Shown: positions 35,665 through 47,858, numbered from the stretch's first letter. The stretch is DNA of 64,000 nucleotides from Weissella confusa (GCA_014332815.1 JACSZT010000009.1:180156-244155), one strand, 5' to 3'. Made by a program: numbers and translations. The notes: a model not told the origin generated them from the letters alone.

Positions 35665-36852
35665 TGGAGTATCCAATCAAATTGGAAGTTTTCATTCTAT
35701 CAAAACGACATGATGCTACCACAGGCTGGACACGTTTTGGCATGTGGGTCATCAGCAAACCAATTGTTTAATCAATTGCATGTTGCTGGTGTCTGGGAAT
35801 TCGAAGAATAATGATAAGGAGGAGCGATTACGTAACGTATTCGCTATTTTATTTGGTGAAAAACCGGTAACTTGTACGTTCGTGATATCGCAGCTGGCAT
35901 CCCACCAACAGCGACTTTGTATGATGCAACAACGAATGTGTCAGTTGCTGAGCAACACCTGCGCGCCATTACTGGGCAAGCGTTGACTGATGTGCTTATG
36001 TCGCAAGCAGCCGTTTACATGCCGTTTACGGCTGATCAAATCGATGCACTAAGCCGTCACTCCGTGCGTGGCGTTAACGGGGAGATTAAGATTTACCCAC
36101 TACGTCAAACAATGGTTGCACAACAACATTTGCGTCGTGCATGGACAGTTGGTGATATTGCTGACGATCTCATGACGGTGATGCTTGGTGTGACGGAACG
36201 TGTCGGGGATGTCTTGCAGTATATTGGGGCATACAATGTGGCGTTCTTCTACAGTGCGCCTTTGGACGAAGTAGCTCATGCGGCGGCTGAACTTGGTTAT
36301 CCGGTTGTGGTGAAGCCAATCTTTAAGCACAAGCATCATGATGATACAGTCATCCTCCGTGGTGACTGGGACTTGGGACTTGTTGCACCGATGATTGATG
36401 GTGGTACCTTGATCGTTGAAACGTGGCTTGATGATGCGCAGGAGTTTGCCATGACTAAATTTGAAAGTTTTATGGCATTGTCTTCGATGGTGACATACAC
36501 ATCCTCATGGTTACCAGCCAATATGATTACCGAATTACAATCAGCCCGTTTACCACAAGGCACGGAATTGTTGGAGTTAACAGATGATCATGCATTGGGA
36601 CGTGCTTTTTCAGAAGCCCAGTCATTCAACATTTTGCCATATGCAACTGTTAGTCAAGCGAGAAGAATTATGAGCCTAGAATTTTTACCAGGATCGACAT
36701 TAGGTATCCTCGGCGACGGTGTGACAAGCCGTACTTTGGCCCAAAGCGCCCACAACATGGGCTATAATGTGGCTGCGTACAGTACAAATCCGGATGCACC
36801 GGTTTTGGCCGAAGCAGACTATCGATTTGTCGAACAAGGCAATCAGCTAACG
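35665..36852 (+). CDS. purK: N5-carboxyaminoimidazole ribonucleotide synthase-like ATP-grasp protein (shuffled)
   Basis: Pieces: ATG 36670-36852, 36457-36654, 36259-36456, 36061-36258, 35863-36060, 35665-35811; 373 residues, the PurK length. N-terminal Rossmann-like start (LPGSTLGILGDGVTSRTLA), ATP-grasp core with LGYPVVVKP and the IYPL segment. PurK carboxylates AIR in purine synthesis. The sequence is divergent (for example GDG instead of GGGQLG), and no purE neighbour is seen, so another ATP-grasp role is possible. Confidence 0.68.
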
Positions 36853-37644
36853 CCATGCCTTGTTGTTGGTTAATGGCACTTCTGAGAATCCGCAGCGATA
36901 TCAGGCAGTGCTTCAAGCAACTGACTATAAAACCGCAGCATACGCATTAGTTAGTGGCGGGTATGCAACTGATCCAGGGTATGCTGAAAAAATCATTCGT
37001 ATGATTGAAACTTATAACTTGAACCAATATGATGTAAATTAGTAAGAAATAAGTATTGCACAAGCTGCTTTGGAATCGGATTGGGGACGTTCAGAACTGG
37101 CAGCGAAATATAATAATTTTTTTGGCGTAAAAGCCTCAGCTGGCATGCCAAGTGTTACACTATCTACTAAAGAGTTCGTTAACGATGAATGGGTTACCGT
37201 TAATGCTGCTTTTCGGACGTATGCTGATTGGCGTAGTTCGATGACAGAACGTGGTCGCGTTATTTTAGTAGTTGCCCTTGTCGGTGGCCTTGCATTGTGG
37301 CAAACTGATATACAACATCAGCGTGTCGAAGCAACGACACCAGTCAGCGAGTTGCCACTTAATGAACTAACACATGAACAGTTTATTGCCCGTTTAGCGC
37401 CAGAAGCACAAAGCTTGCAAGCACAATATGGTGTGAAAGCATCAATTGTACGCCAACGAATTTGATGACAACGGAACCTCGTTTTCAACGATTGTTGGCG
37501 CTAGACCACGGTGATTTACCAATCAACTAATATGACCAATTAAGAAAGGAGAAGTGTGATGGCTAGGAAGAAAAAACGGCAGTGGGTTAAAAAGCTACGT
37601 CAGATTCACCCATCACAGTTCTTCGTTAAAAAGGGTCGTTTACA
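36853..37644 (+). CDS. GH73 glucosaminidase-type peptidoglycan hydrolase (shuffled)
   Basis: Pieces: ATG 37559-37644, 37249-37446, 37051-37248, 36853-37042; 223 residues. Basic N-terminus (MARKKKRQWVKKLRQ) and one membrane helix, then the glucosaminidase domain: QAALESDWGRSELA includes the catalytic Glu, and NNFFGVKAS, FRTYADW and YAEKI are conserved. Cleaves the glycan strands of peptidoglycan at the cell surface. RBS aaaggag; starts 29 bp behind cydC. Confidence 0.87.
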
Positions 37645-39426
37645 CTTTTGCTGCAAGATACGCCAATCGTGATTCTGGATGAGCCGACGGTGGCCTTAGA
37701 TCCAATTACAGAATTGCAAGTCTTGCAGACCATTTTCGCAACGTTGCAGGACAAAACAGTTATCTGGGTTACACACCACTTGACCGGAATTGAGCTGGTT
37801 GATAAGGTTATTTTTATAGAAAATAAAGCGATTAGCATGGCTTACTTATTTGCAAGCACGGTTGCGAACAATTTACGTCTGGGTAATTTGCATGCTTCTG
37901 ACGAGCAGTTGTGGGAAGTGCTAGAAAAGGTTAATTTGGCGGAACTGGTACGTGGGTTACCCAATCAGCTGGAGACGCCGATGACCGAGATGGGAAGCCG
38001 CTTTTCAGGTGGTGAGCGTCAACGATTTGCCTTGGCACGAAAAGAGTTATCACTGCAGGTGCCGGCCGGTGAACGATTGGCCATATTGGGACAGTCTGGG
38101 GCTGGAAAAACAACATTGCTAAAGTTGTTGCTGGGTGATGAAAGCCCAACAGCTGGTACAATTACAATTGGTGGTGTACCAGTCGCTGCCTTAGCTGAAA
38201 CTCGTGCATCCATTATTTCTGTGTTGGATCAACAACCAGCTGAAGATGCATTAACAACAATCAGTTCTGGTGTTGGTGAATGGCCACGTTATCAAGATTC
38301 AATCGTTCGATTAAACGAGATGGATAGAGACGCGACGCAAGAAAATCGCGAGACCGTTACACAACAACCAGCTCCCAATCAGTCTGATATCATGTTTGAC
38401 CGAGTATCATTTGGGTATACAGATGACCCAGTCTTGCATCGCCAACAGCAAGATTTTGCAGCGATAAATCGTATTAAGGTGCAACAAGCTCACTTTAATT
38501 GGTGGCGTGATTTTGGCGGTGCCATGATTATTGGCGTGGTCGCGATTTTATTGATGATGTTTGCGACATCACGGTTTGGTGGCGATAGTTTCGGCGTGAA
38601 TTGGATTGCTGCCTTTGTGTTGGCGATTTTTCCGCTCGATTGGGGATTCGCCTTAGCGATTTTACTTGTGTTGGCGATGACAACAATTTTGGCGCCGATG
38701 GTTACGTTGGCAGTGAATGGGGCGCGAGATTTTAAGCAACAACAACTAGAAGGTCAATTGTATACGGATTTAACGGATACGGTTATGGGACTACAAGATT
38801 GGGTGTTGGCTGGTCGAACAGCGGAATTGGCTATCTCAACTTTCCGCCGTCGTTTGTATGAGTTAGTTGAAACAGGAACGAAGTCTGTTTATGCAAAGTC
38901 ACAAACCGGTGAAGTCCTGAATGTGTTGGCGAACGATTTGTTCAAGATTGAAAACTTCTATTTGCGTACGTTATTCCCAACAATAATTGGGTTAGTCATT
39001 TACGCCCTGATTGGCATTGGTGTTGGCGTGCTCTTGGGATTCATGACCACTTTTTCTGGGGCAGCTTTGATGTTCACATCAGGCTTTTTGATTTCCCGTT
39101 CGGCACAAATGCCAGAAAATATTTTGATGGTTTACGTGCCAATCGTATTAACACGTGCATTTGGTATTGGTCGACCATCGTTCAAGTACGCACAGCGCTT
39201 AGTATCACACAATTGGGTATTACGAATTAGATTATCGTGATGCGTGATGGACGAATTGTTGAACAGGGAACCTTGTCAGAACTGATGGCTAATAACGGCT
39301 ACTTTGTTGAATTGCAAGCGGCTATGCGAGGTGTAACACATGCGTAAATTACTGAATTTAATTAAAAACGATACCTGGGTTTTCCCATATTTGAAATCGT
39401 ATAAAAAGCTACTAGTGTTGATTATT
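37447..39426 (+). CDS. cydC: ABC exporter subunit CydC for cytochrome bd assembly (shuffled)
   Basis: Pieces: ATG 39340-39426, eight whole blocks from 39,031-39,228 down to 37,645-37,842, then 37447-37530; 584 residues. N-terminal six-helix membrane domain (GAALMFTSGFLISRSA), then the nucleotide-binding domain with Walker A GQSGAGKTT, signature FSGGERQR, Walker B ILDEPT and H-loop VTHH. CydDC exports reductant needed to assemble cytochrome bd. Start overlaps the end of cydD by 8 bp. Confidence 0.92.
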
Positions 39427-41208
39427 ATGGTGGCCAAGCTCAGCGTATTGGGTTGGCACGCATTATGCTTGATGATAATCGGCGCGTCTTGCTGTTGGAT
39501 GAACCAACGGCCCACTTGGATATTGAAACTGAAGTACGACTAAAGGAAACCATGTTACCTTTGTTCGACAAACGTTTGGTTGTTTTCGCCACACACCGTT
39601 TGCACTGGTTAACTGAAATGGATTGGCAGGAACAGATTCAAGTTCTACCGCAACAACCTTATATTTTTCATGACACATTGCGTCGCAACCTGGCATTCTA
39701 TGCACCAGAAGCAACGGACGAAAAAATTCGTGAAGCGATTGAAACGGTTGGCTTGTCAGAGTGGTTTGAAGCGCTACCAGAAGGGTTGGACACGCTGATT
39801 GGTGAAGGTGCCATGCAGACATCATATACTTATCCAGAAGCGACCGAACCGGCGTTGCACCACATTAATGTGGACTTTAAGGGATATGAACGTGTGGCGT
39901 TGGTCGGAACATCTGGTTCAGGAAAATCAACATTGCTGAATTTGATTGGTGGTTTCTTGAATGGGGCTGGCGGTGTGTCTTTAAACGGTCAGCAATTGCC
40001 TCATCTACAACAGCGCGCTTGGATTTTGGTTTTAGCACCGGAATACTTCTTGCCAATCCGTAATTTTGCTAATGATTACCACGCAACGTTGAATGGTAAA
40101 AATGCATTGGCCGACATTATGGCGTTGTTGGATCAACCGACAGCGACTGATACAGATGAGTATCAAACAACGAGTCAACGTTGGCGCGACACCGACGAAT
40201 TGCAGTTAACTGACGTTTGAGGTTTGTCAAAACAATATGCGAATAACATTTATGAAGTGTCAGAAGACCACCGTAAGGCAACGATGAGTACATTGAAGAT
40301 TGCCATCCTGTCAACATTTGCGCTGGATTTCTTTACGACGCTTTCAATAGCGGTTGTGGCGCTATTTTTGGGACTAGGACTAATGGATGGCACAATGACG
40401 CTATTACCCGCTTTAAAGTTGATTTTGGCTTATGTTGCCATGATTAATTGGGAACAAGCCGTCTTCCTATTCTTTATTTATCCTGTTATCGTGCTGTTTA
40501 TGATTGTGTTGGGGATGGCTGCGCAGGCAAAAGCTGATCGTGAATACGCCACTTTCAACCGACTTTCAAATCACTTTGTTGACTCTTTACGTGGTCTAAC
40601 GACTTTGAAGCAACCCTTGTCACCGTTTGCTGATGCCACAACGGCGTCACTACAAACGCAGTTAACGGAAAAGTATGCAGCACTGGGACCACGAGTTGTG
40701 GCTAACCAAGGAACTGGTAAGTCGGTTACTTTGGCAGTAGAAGGTATCGATCAAGTGCATGATTATTTGACATTGGTGTTGGTGAAGTTATTCGATATGA
40801 GTATTATTCCTTGTGCCCGAAAAGCGTTGGGAATCTTGTCAGTGCTCACTTTGATTCAGGCCTTAGCCATTATTGGTCAAGGTCGGTTCTTGAGCATTGC
40901 GATTACAGACTTGTGGCAAGGACATAAATTAGGTGCGGTGGTGACGCCGGTTCTGATTTTCGTGGCCGCTTACTTGATGCGTCAACTAATGGGGGTTGCA
41001 AAGCAGTACGCTGCCTTCACGGCTTTGCCAATTGTGTTGGCCTATCAAATTTGGAGCTTCTACATCTTCCGCAAGCGAATTGTTGTGAAGAAGGCAGCTT
41101 AACATAAAACAAACAGAGGGGATCAAGTGTGTGCTTGGTCCTCTTTATACATATTAGTTAGATGGAGAGACGGCAGTATGCTAGATAAAAGATTATTTAA
41201 ATTTCCTG
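39229..41208 (+). CDS. cydD: ABC exporter subunit CydD for cytochrome bd assembly (shuffled)
   Basis: Pieces: ATG 41178-41208, eight whole blocks from 40,813-41,010 down to 39,427-39,624, then 39229-39347; 577 residues. Starts with the CydD pattern ARKALGILSVLTLIQALAII. ATPase motifs: Walker A GTSGSGKST, signature GGQAQRIGLAR and Walker B VLLLDEPT. Partner of CydC. Between cydB and cydD is a hairpin (41,115), so cydDC may be expressed at a different level from cydAB. Confidence 0.92.
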
Positions 41209-42198
41209 AGGTTATCGCTTGGGTAACAGGCTTGAAGCGCTCAAACGTATGGTCATTTATTGCTTTGGGACTCACAATTATTTCAGTCGTGTTGTTGCTA
41301 TTCACGGGGTTGTTCCCACGTGTCATTGTTGGGGATAACCCAGCCATGTCATTGTTGTTGAAGAATGCAACGTCAACGCCATACACATTGAAGTGGATGA
41401 CGATGAGCCACGGATTAAACTACTTACGTTTGAAGATTGAAGAGGGTGATCTACATGATCGTATCCAATCACAATTGAAGGTCTTGTACCCAGTGTTGTT
41501 GGTTGGTGAAGTTGCTTTCGCAGTGACGTTGTTCATTTTCACTGATTTCTTTGCTAAGAAGCCGCTTATTACATTGGCATTCCTAGCAGTCATCGTGTTG
41601 TTGAAAGCGAAGTTCCGCAATTTGTGGACGACAATCTCAGCAGTCGCAGCGTTGATTGTGCCATTCCTATTCGGTGTACTATTCACGGACGTTGTCCAAG
41701 GTATGCCTTTGGATAAGGCTGGTGATATGTCAGCTACGTTCTTTGACTACTTCAACATTTTCTCAATCGTTGGTGGTGTTGCCGTTGCGTTGTTGTCATA
41801 CAGAGATGCCCTAATTGAATCAATCGGCCCTCACTGGGATGGTAACGAAGTGTGGTTGATTACGGCTGGTGGTGCCATGTTTGCGGCCATGCCATTCTGG
41901 TATGCCTCACTATTTTCAGGGTTCTATTTAATCCTATTCGCGATTCTGATTGGTTTGATTTACCGAGGCGTATCATTCGAGTTCCGTGAGCAAATGCGTA
42001 TATAAGCCAGAAGCTCAGGATGTTGATCCATTCTCAGCAGAAGCATTTGATGCAGGAAAGGAGGCTTAATCATGACAGGATTTCAAATTCTATGGTTCGT
42101 ATTGATTGCCATCTTGTTTGCAGGATTTTTCTTCCTAGAAGGATTCGACTTCGGAGTTGGAATGGCCTTGAAGGGCTTGGCTAAGAATGAACATGAAG
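41011..42198 (+). CDS. cydB: Cytochrome bd ubiquinol oxidase subunit II (shuffled)
   Basis: Pieces: ATG 42072-42198, 41803-42000, 41605-41802, 41407-41604, 41209-41406, 41011-41102; 336 residues. Membrane subunit of the bd oxidase. Motifs: [11 protein letters not shown] at the start, [19 protein letters not shown], and the ending [15 protein letters not shown]. In Lactobacillales this oxidase allows respiration when heme and quinone are supplied from outside. Confidence 0.93.
41115..41148 (+). terminator. Hairpin between cydB and cydD
   Basis: Stem gagggatcaag / cttggtcctc (one mismatch) with T-rich end, just behind the cydB stop. Confidence 0.7.
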
Positions 42199-43782
42199 CG
42201 GTTGATTACCGAGCTCGGTCGTGCACCATGGGTTGTTTATGGTGTGCTAACGATTGCGGATGCGGTGTCACCAAATGTGTCATTTGCGTCATTGCTAACG
42301 TCTAACATTTTGTACTTCGCAACGTTCGCTGCGCTAGGTGGTTTGATGTTCATGTTGGCGCGTCGTGTCATGATTGCAGGTCCAGATAGCGTTGATAACT
42401 ACTACTTGCCAAACAACACCATTTACTATGCATTCCGTGTGATGGCTGTATCAGCTGGTGCATTTGGTTTGCTAGCTGTTGTGGCATTGTGGGCGGTTCG
42501 TAAGAAGTCAAAGCTAGATATTACGAAGTATCGCTGGGCACTTTGGATTTTCGGACTATCAATGTTCCTACCATTTTTGGCACAAACAGCGGGTTGTGGT
42601 AAGGATAAGCAAGAGCCTTGGTCGGTAGTTGCTTACACAAACCCAAAGACACACGAAGTTGAATGGTCATTGGACATTCCGTACGTGCTGTCTATCTTGG
42701 CTCACCACTCATTGACTGGTGAAAACAAGGGTTGGACAGAGATTAACAAGGAATTGCATGAAAAGTATGATGTGAAGTTTGGGCATGATATGCTTGGTGT
42801 GTCAGCTTGGTCATTGTTGCGTAAGCCAAACAGTAACCTTGATTTCTTTAAGAAGTCAATCAAGGTTGCCGCAGTGGTGGCATTGATTGGTACAGCAGGA
42901 ATTGGTTTGACGGGTGATCGTCATTCACTTTACTTGCAAGAAGATCAACCAATGAAGTTCGCAGCAACTGAAGGATTGGATGAAAATGTCTCACTAGGAT
43001 CAGCTTTTTCAGCTTTGTGGATTCTAGCAGCCAACTCATTTATGCAAAACCCAGTTGGTTTCAAGGTTGATCACAAGTTTGACCGTGCGGTTTTGGTCGA
43101 CTTTCCAGCATTGCTACAGAATCACCAATTGTGGTTGGAATTCCCGCACGTTATCTTTGGGACGTTCCTAACGGGTTCATTCGTGGTCTTCACGGGTATT
43201 ATTCAAGAGTTCCAATTTGGAATGAACTGGTCCCGTTACTCACGTTATGTTGGAGACATCTTTGGGCCGGCTTTGGCTGTCGAGGCGTTGGTTGCGTTCT
43301 TTATGGAATCAACGTTCTTGGGCCTTTGGATGTTTGGTTGGGAACGATTCAACAAGAAACTACACTTGGTCTTCATTTGGTTGACGCTTTCCATTTTGGA
43401 CCTGGCTCGAATTCAGTTCGCAATGACAACGATTTTTCACTTTTTCTTCGTGCCATTGTCAATTGGTTTGGGACTAGTTGTCGCCATCATGGAAACGATG
43501 TATGTGGTCAAAAAAGATGATCAATACAAGCGTATGGCAAAGTTCTGGGGAAAGATTTTCCTATTAAGCTTTGCGGTCGGAGTTGAAAACTGGAACTGGC
43601 ATTTTGCCGGTTCCAGTTTTTTTGTTGATACTATGAATAAAGTATTAAGGCCTAATATATCAGTAGCATAAACCGGACTATAATTGTACAATGAAAGAGT
43701 AAGTGAGCACTTATTAAGAGCTTGGGAGAGCAAATAAATTTTGGGATAGTAGGAGGCAAGTTTTATGAACTTGATCGAAGGA
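42001..43782 (+). CDS. cydA: Cytochrome bd ubiquinol oxidase subunit I (shuffled)
   Basis: Pieces: ATG 43765-43782, seven whole blocks from 43,387-43,584 down to 42,199-42,396, then 42001-42069; 490 residues. Heme-binding subunit with the hallmark start ([20 protein letters not shown], heme ligand His), EFQFGMNW, the quinol-site region and GRAPWVVYG near the end. RBS aggagg. First gene of cydABDC; the cydB start follows its stop by 2 bp. Confidence 0.93.
43586..43626 (+). terminator. Terminator behind the ECF S-component gene
   Basis: Perfect stem aaaactggaactggc / gccggttccagtttt with T-run, upstream of the cydA promoter region. Confidence 0.9.
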
Positions 43783-44574
43783 TCTATCAACTTGGATTGG
43801 CTTCTCAGTGATGCATACAACGTTCACGGGTATTCCAACATCAGGATTGGCAAACTGGTTGATCTTCGGTGTCGCCGGTGTCAATGGGCTGGTTGAAATT
43901 GTTGTATCAGCAATCTTGGTGCCATTAATTGGTATGCCAGTATTGACTGTATTGAAGCGCTTAAATTAACAACTAGTACGCGCATGGTCAAACGTACCAA
44001 GCATTGGTGGCATGATTTTCCGTAACCCAATTACAGCATTGCTACCTCGTATTTTGGTAGGACTAATCGTTGGATTGATTTACTGGTATGTTGTCCGTAA
44101 GCAATCACTTGCCCGCCAAACGGGTTGGATTGTCTTCTTAGGAGGTTTGTCAGCTTTCTTGAACACCTTCTTTGTATTCCTAACAGCTTTGTTTATTGCA
44201 ATTATTTTGGTTCAATCAATCGTCCCTTGGCTAGGGTTGTTGTCTATCACGCCAGCGGCTGGTGTCGGTGTACAAGTTCAAATTATTAGTGTTACAGTGG
44301 CCATTGGTGCCATGATTCTTGGACCACGGGTTGGTGCATTGCTTGGATTCGTATGGGGTGCATATTCACTTTGGATCGAGTAGTAGTTGAGACATAGTCT
44401 AGCCCTCCTATGGTTATTTACGTTTAGTGTATGACAAATCATTAGTATCGTCTATTAATATACACGCAATACCTTTTTGGCGCACTAAAAGTTAGTGCCT
44501 TGTTATAATAACCTCACAGAAACAGAAGAGGATATTATTATGATGAATTCACAAAACAAGACGCGTCGTTTGGT
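43783..44574 (+). CDS. ECF transporter S component, PanT-like (shuffled)
   Basis: Pieces: ATG 44540-44574, 44179-44376, 43981-44178, 43783-43969; 205 residues. Six hydrophobic segments; restored features include [14 protein letters not shown], the [15 protein letters not shown] stretch typical of pantothenate-type S components, and the end [10 protein letters not shown] components capture a vitamin and dock to the shared EcfAAT energising unit, which is not in this window. Pantothenate is the best guess. RBS agagg. Confidence 0.78.
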
Positions 44575-45564
44575 GCACACCAGCGGACATTGTTTGAATC
44601 CACTTTAATTGATTATTAGGCATTGATAGGATTTTTGGTCCCAAGGTGGCTGACCACCCATAGCTAATGGTGACGTTGGCCAAAGTATCGTCGCTAATGG
44701 CGTCTGGCGTCGTAACAGTAACGCCGAGTTCATTCAGTTGTGTGATATCAGCATCACGCAAGGGTTGAACGGGAATGACGGTTGGCAATTCTGAGAGCAT
44801 GTATTGGTCAGTGAACTCTTCCCAGTGATTGCGGTTTTGATAGACATTCAAGCCACGTGCAAAGTGCATCATGTAGCCAATGGCTGATTGGGCAATTGGC
44901 ACAGACTTTAAGCCACTGGCATTTGTTAATAGAATACCTTGTTCAGCCAGTTCTTTTAGGGGCATATAGTTAAAGAAATGCTTGGTGGCATCGGTACCTG
45001 GCAGGACGCTGATGACGACAGCAACCTCTGGTAGGGATGACAAGTCGTTGATGCTAAACGTGGCGTCAAAGCCTTCTACGGGACGTCCAGAAGTATTCAC
45101 GCCATATACAGGTGTGTTAAAGACTGATAGGTAGCGAGCAATTTGCTGACCAATGTGCCCCGTACCAAATTGCGTCAGTAGCAAATTGTCATGATGCCAG
45201 AGTGGCGAATCGTCGGGAATTGGTTCGATTTCCGTCACATCCAACGCTGCGTAGCGAATAGATTGCGTAGCTAAGGCATCAAGCAAGGCTGTTTGATCAA
45301 CAGTAGAACCGCGACCGACATTCACGAACAAGAAGAGATTCTGGAATTGTGCTAGCATTTCAGCGTCAAAGCATACAGCGTGTTAGTGTAACAAAAAAGA
45401 CGCTACAACATCGTGTAGCGTCTTCTATAGTTAGTAACCTCGTGTGACATCGACGAAGTTAGTTGTTAATGGTTTGCCCGCTAAAAAGTCAGGCAAATTT
45501 TTCATAAATAATGGGAACAGATTACCAGCTCGACCTGATGATTCATGTTCTGCCCAGGTTGTGT
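44377..45564 (-). CDS. D-2-hydroxyacid dehydrogenase (shuffled)
   Basis: Pieces on the - strand: start at 44395 down to 44377, then 44772-44575, 44970-44773, 45168-44971, 45366-45169, 45564 down to 45431; 314 residues. NAD-binding segment [12 protein letters not shown], catalytic Arg region [10 protein letters not shown] and Glu region [11 protein letters not shown]; the expected histidine lies in the restored SPLW-to-PHCF part. Oxidises or reduces a 2-hydroxyacid; substrate unknown. Start chosen for its RBS aggagg. Divergent from the ECF gene, convergent with the Rgg-like regulator. Confidence 0.85.
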
Positions 45565-46554
45565 AGACAAAGCAATGGAACGGGTCGTGGAAGCATTAGA
45601 AATGTTGCCAACTACCACTGATTATCATGAAATGGTGGCGTTACAAACGATTCGAATGAAGTGTGCAGATGCGCTGGCTTTGTCTACTGAAAAGAAAGAA
45701 GCGCAGTTACTGGCCTATGCTGCGGCTGAGTTTTCAAAGGACGTCACCCTAAAAGAGGATGTAGAGCTGACAATCGAAATTTTTACAGAAATGGGTGCAA
45801 CGTGGACGGCACAAGATAAAAATGAGTTAGCTGCAGAATGCTTTGAGCGAGCTTGTGGCTTAATTCGTCAGTCTTCAGTTGATACGCAGGCTGCAATGGC
45901 GTCAGTTATTACACATACATATCGCCATCAAGCAGAAATGTACCTGGCAAGTGGCTTTGCGCGTCGCCTAATTGAAAAGAATCAAATTGAAGAGGCAGAA
46001 GAGGCATTGTTAAATCCAGCGTTAACAACGCGCATTCCAATCTATGCGATTCCAGAGTTTAATGTGCTACGCGCGCGGGTAGCTTTGTACCATGGCCAGG
46101 CTGCTGAGGCGATGCAATTATTACAAGTTGCATTGGGCGATGTAGATAAGTACCAGGTTCGTCGTCGTGAGCAGTTGGGGATCTCACAAGCTGAGGTTGC
46201 AGAAGGTATTTGTCATCAATCACTGTTGTCTCGTATCGAACGCACAGATGAAGTTTCTAATATGACGGTGCTACAAAAGTTGTGTGAACGTCTACAACTG
46301 AACGCAGCTGACATCGCGCGTATTAATGAAAAGGCGTTAACACCGTTAAGCGTTGTCTGATTGAATAGGTTGAAAACGGTAATAAACGGGTGATTAGTGT
46401 TGTTCACTAGCGACAAATAAGACACATTGAAAATATGTTCGGCTGTTGAATGTTAATAGAGTGAGCTTGTTAGTATTTTGATAACCGCTTATGCTGAATG
46501 TATCTTATGTAAGCAAGGGGAATAGATTATGAAGTTAGTATCGGGGAGCTTGAA
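45367..46554 (+). CDS. Rgg-like XRE regulator with helical C-terminus (shuffled)
   Basis: Pieces: ATG 46529-46554, 46159-46356, 45961-46158, 45763-45960, 45565-45762, 45367-45391; 280 residues. N-terminal helix-turn-helix (REQLGISQAEVAEGICHQSL then LSRIERTDE) and about 200 residues of TPR-like helices. Same architecture and almost the same length as the regulator at 1411-2402. Target genes not evident; the adjacent - strand dehydrogenase is convergent. First protein gene after the rRNA/tRNA operon in restored order. Confidence 0.8.
45397..45426. terminator. Terminator between regulator and dehydrogenase
   Basis: Perfect stem agacgctaca / tgtagcgtct between convergent genes, A-run left, T-run right. 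Confidence 0.88.
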
Positions 46555-46570
46555 ATGTCTCCGCTACTGA

Positions 46571-46597
46571 TGGTAGATGCTTATCTACCATTTTTTA
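46571..46597 (+). terminator. Terminator of the tRNA operon
   Basis: Stem tggtagat / atctacca with T6, directly behind the restored tRNA-Ser(GCT). Confidence 0.88.
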
Positions 46598-46619
46598 TTT
46601 GCAATAAAGAATAATCATT

Positions 46620-46653
46620 AGGTGTTATCTGTTCGTCAGGTAACACCTTTTTT
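46620..46653 (+). terminator. Second hairpin behind the tRNA operon
   Basis: Stem aggtgttatctg / caggtaacacct with T-run, 24 bp after the first terminator. Confidence 0.8.
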
Positions 46654-46771
46654 GTTTATCGCAGTATCTATCGGGCTTGCCATGCAACGGATGAATCAGA
46701 TGTTAAAAAATGCAATTTCTGCATAAACGGTAATTTTCAATCATCGGACTGAGTCCGCTTTTTTGTTTTAT

Positions 46772-46845
<74 letters not shown>

Positions 46846-46871
46846 TGGTTGAAAGGTTCAACTTTTGACAT

Positions 46872-46950
46872 GGGGACATACTCAAGAGGCTGAAGAGGCG
46901 CCCCTGCTAAGGGTGTAGGTCGGGAAACTGGCGCGAGGGTTCGAATCCCT
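46872..46950 (+). tRNA. tRNA-Ser(GCT), 3' end at 46,556-46,563
   Basis: Acceptor ggggaca and long variable arm; anticodon GCT. The 3' acceptor strand (tgtctcc) is at 46,556-46,562, the start of the native next block. Confidence 0.88.
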
Positions 46951-46981
46951 CGGGTTCGAATCCCGTTGTGACCGTTATAAT

Positions 46982-47054
46982 GGCTCGGTAGCTCAGTTGG
47001 TAGAGCATACGATTGAAGCTCGTAGTGTCGGGGGTTCGATTCCCTCCCGCGCCA
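46982..47054 (+). tRNA. tRNA-Phe(GAA)
   Basis: Intact cloverleaf, anticodon GAA. One acceptor mismatch (fourth pair). Confidence 0.9.
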
Positions 47055-47083
47055 TTGCTCGGAAGAGCAAATTGAAATATTTT

Positions 47084-47148
47084 GCGGATGTAGTACAATG
47101 GCTAGTGCTCCAGCCTTCCAAGCTGGGAATGCGGGTTCGATTCCCGTC
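47084..47148 (+). tRNA. tRNA-Gly(TCC), 3' end at 46,753-46,759
   Basis: Anticodon TCC; acceptor gcggatg completed by tccgct of the next native block. The junction base does not pair. Confidence 0.88.
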
Positions 47149-47185
47149 GCTCCTTTGATGTTAAGTCATCATTATTATTTATTAT

Positions 47186-47259
<74 letters not shown>

Positions 47260-47296
47260 TTGATTAACTTAGTTAATCACTAAAACAGAAATGTTT

Positions 47297-47346
47297 GGTC
47301 GCATGGTCTAGTTGGTTAGGACGTTCGCCTGTCACGCGAAAGATCA
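47297..47346 (+). tRNA. tRNA-Asp(GTC), 3' end at 46,951-46,974
   Basis: Acceptor ggtcgca pairs with tgtgacc of the 3' piece; anticodon GTC. This junction is unambiguous and helps fix the block grid. Confidence 0.92.
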
Positions 47347-47365
47347 AGATTGACTCAAATAACAA

Positions 47366-47439
47366 GGACCTTTAGCTCAGTTGGTTAGAGCAGACGGCTC
47401 ATAACCGTCCGGTCGTTGGTTCGAGTCCAACAAGGTCCA
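47366..47439 (+). tRNA. tRNA-Met or Ile2 (CAT)
   Basis: Intact; acceptor ggacctt / aaggtcc; anticodon CAT. One of the two non-initiator CAT tRNAs may carry lysidine and read AUA. Confidence 0.88.
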
Positions 47440-47460
47440 TCATAGACCTTAAGTCTTTAT

Positions 47461-47544
47461 GGAGAATTACCCAAGTCTGGCTGAAGGGAACGGTCTTGAA
47501 AACCGTCAGGTCGTGAAAGCGGCGCGTGGGTTCGAATCCCACAT
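47461..47544 (+). tRNA. tRNA-Ser(TGA), last bases at 47,149-47,153
   Basis: Long variable arm, anticodon TGA. The acceptor is completed by tcc of the next native block; the base at the junction does not pair. Confidence 0.88.
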
Positions 47545-47573
47545 GAAAGTTTGTTATTATAGTTTAATCGTTT

Positions 47574-47647
47574 CGGGACGTAGCTCAGCTTGGTAGAGCA
47601 CCTGGTTTGGGACCAGGGGGTCGCAGGTTCGAATCCTGTCGTCCCGA
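47574..47647 (+). tRNA. tRNA-Pro(TGG)
   Basis: Intact; acceptor cgggacg / cgtcccg; anticodon TGG. Confidence 0.93.
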
Positions 47648-47671
47648 TTTATAACAGAATATGTTATAGTT

Positions 47672-47742
47672 CGCGGTGTAGCTCAGCTGGCTAGAGCGTC
47701 CGGTTCATACCCGGGAGGTCGAGGGTTCGATTCCCCCCGCCG
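47672..47742 (+). tRNA. tRNA-Met or Ile2 (CAT), last bases at 47,347-47,349
   Basis: Anticodon CAT. Acceptor completed across the junction; the second-last acceptor base does not pair, as at other block starts. Confidence 0.85.
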
Positions 47743-47765
47743 CTCGAATCCCGTTGTTCGCTTTT

Positions 47766-47849
47766 GCCGGCTTGGCGGAATAGGCAGACGCACAGGACTT
47801 AAAATCCTGCGATGGAAACATCGTACCGGTTCGATCCCGGTAGCCGGCA
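47766..47849 (+). tRNA. tRNA-Leu(TAA)
   Basis: Intact class II tRNA; acceptor gccggct / agccggc; anticodon TAA. Confidence 0.93.
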
Positions 47850-47858
47850 CTTATTAAT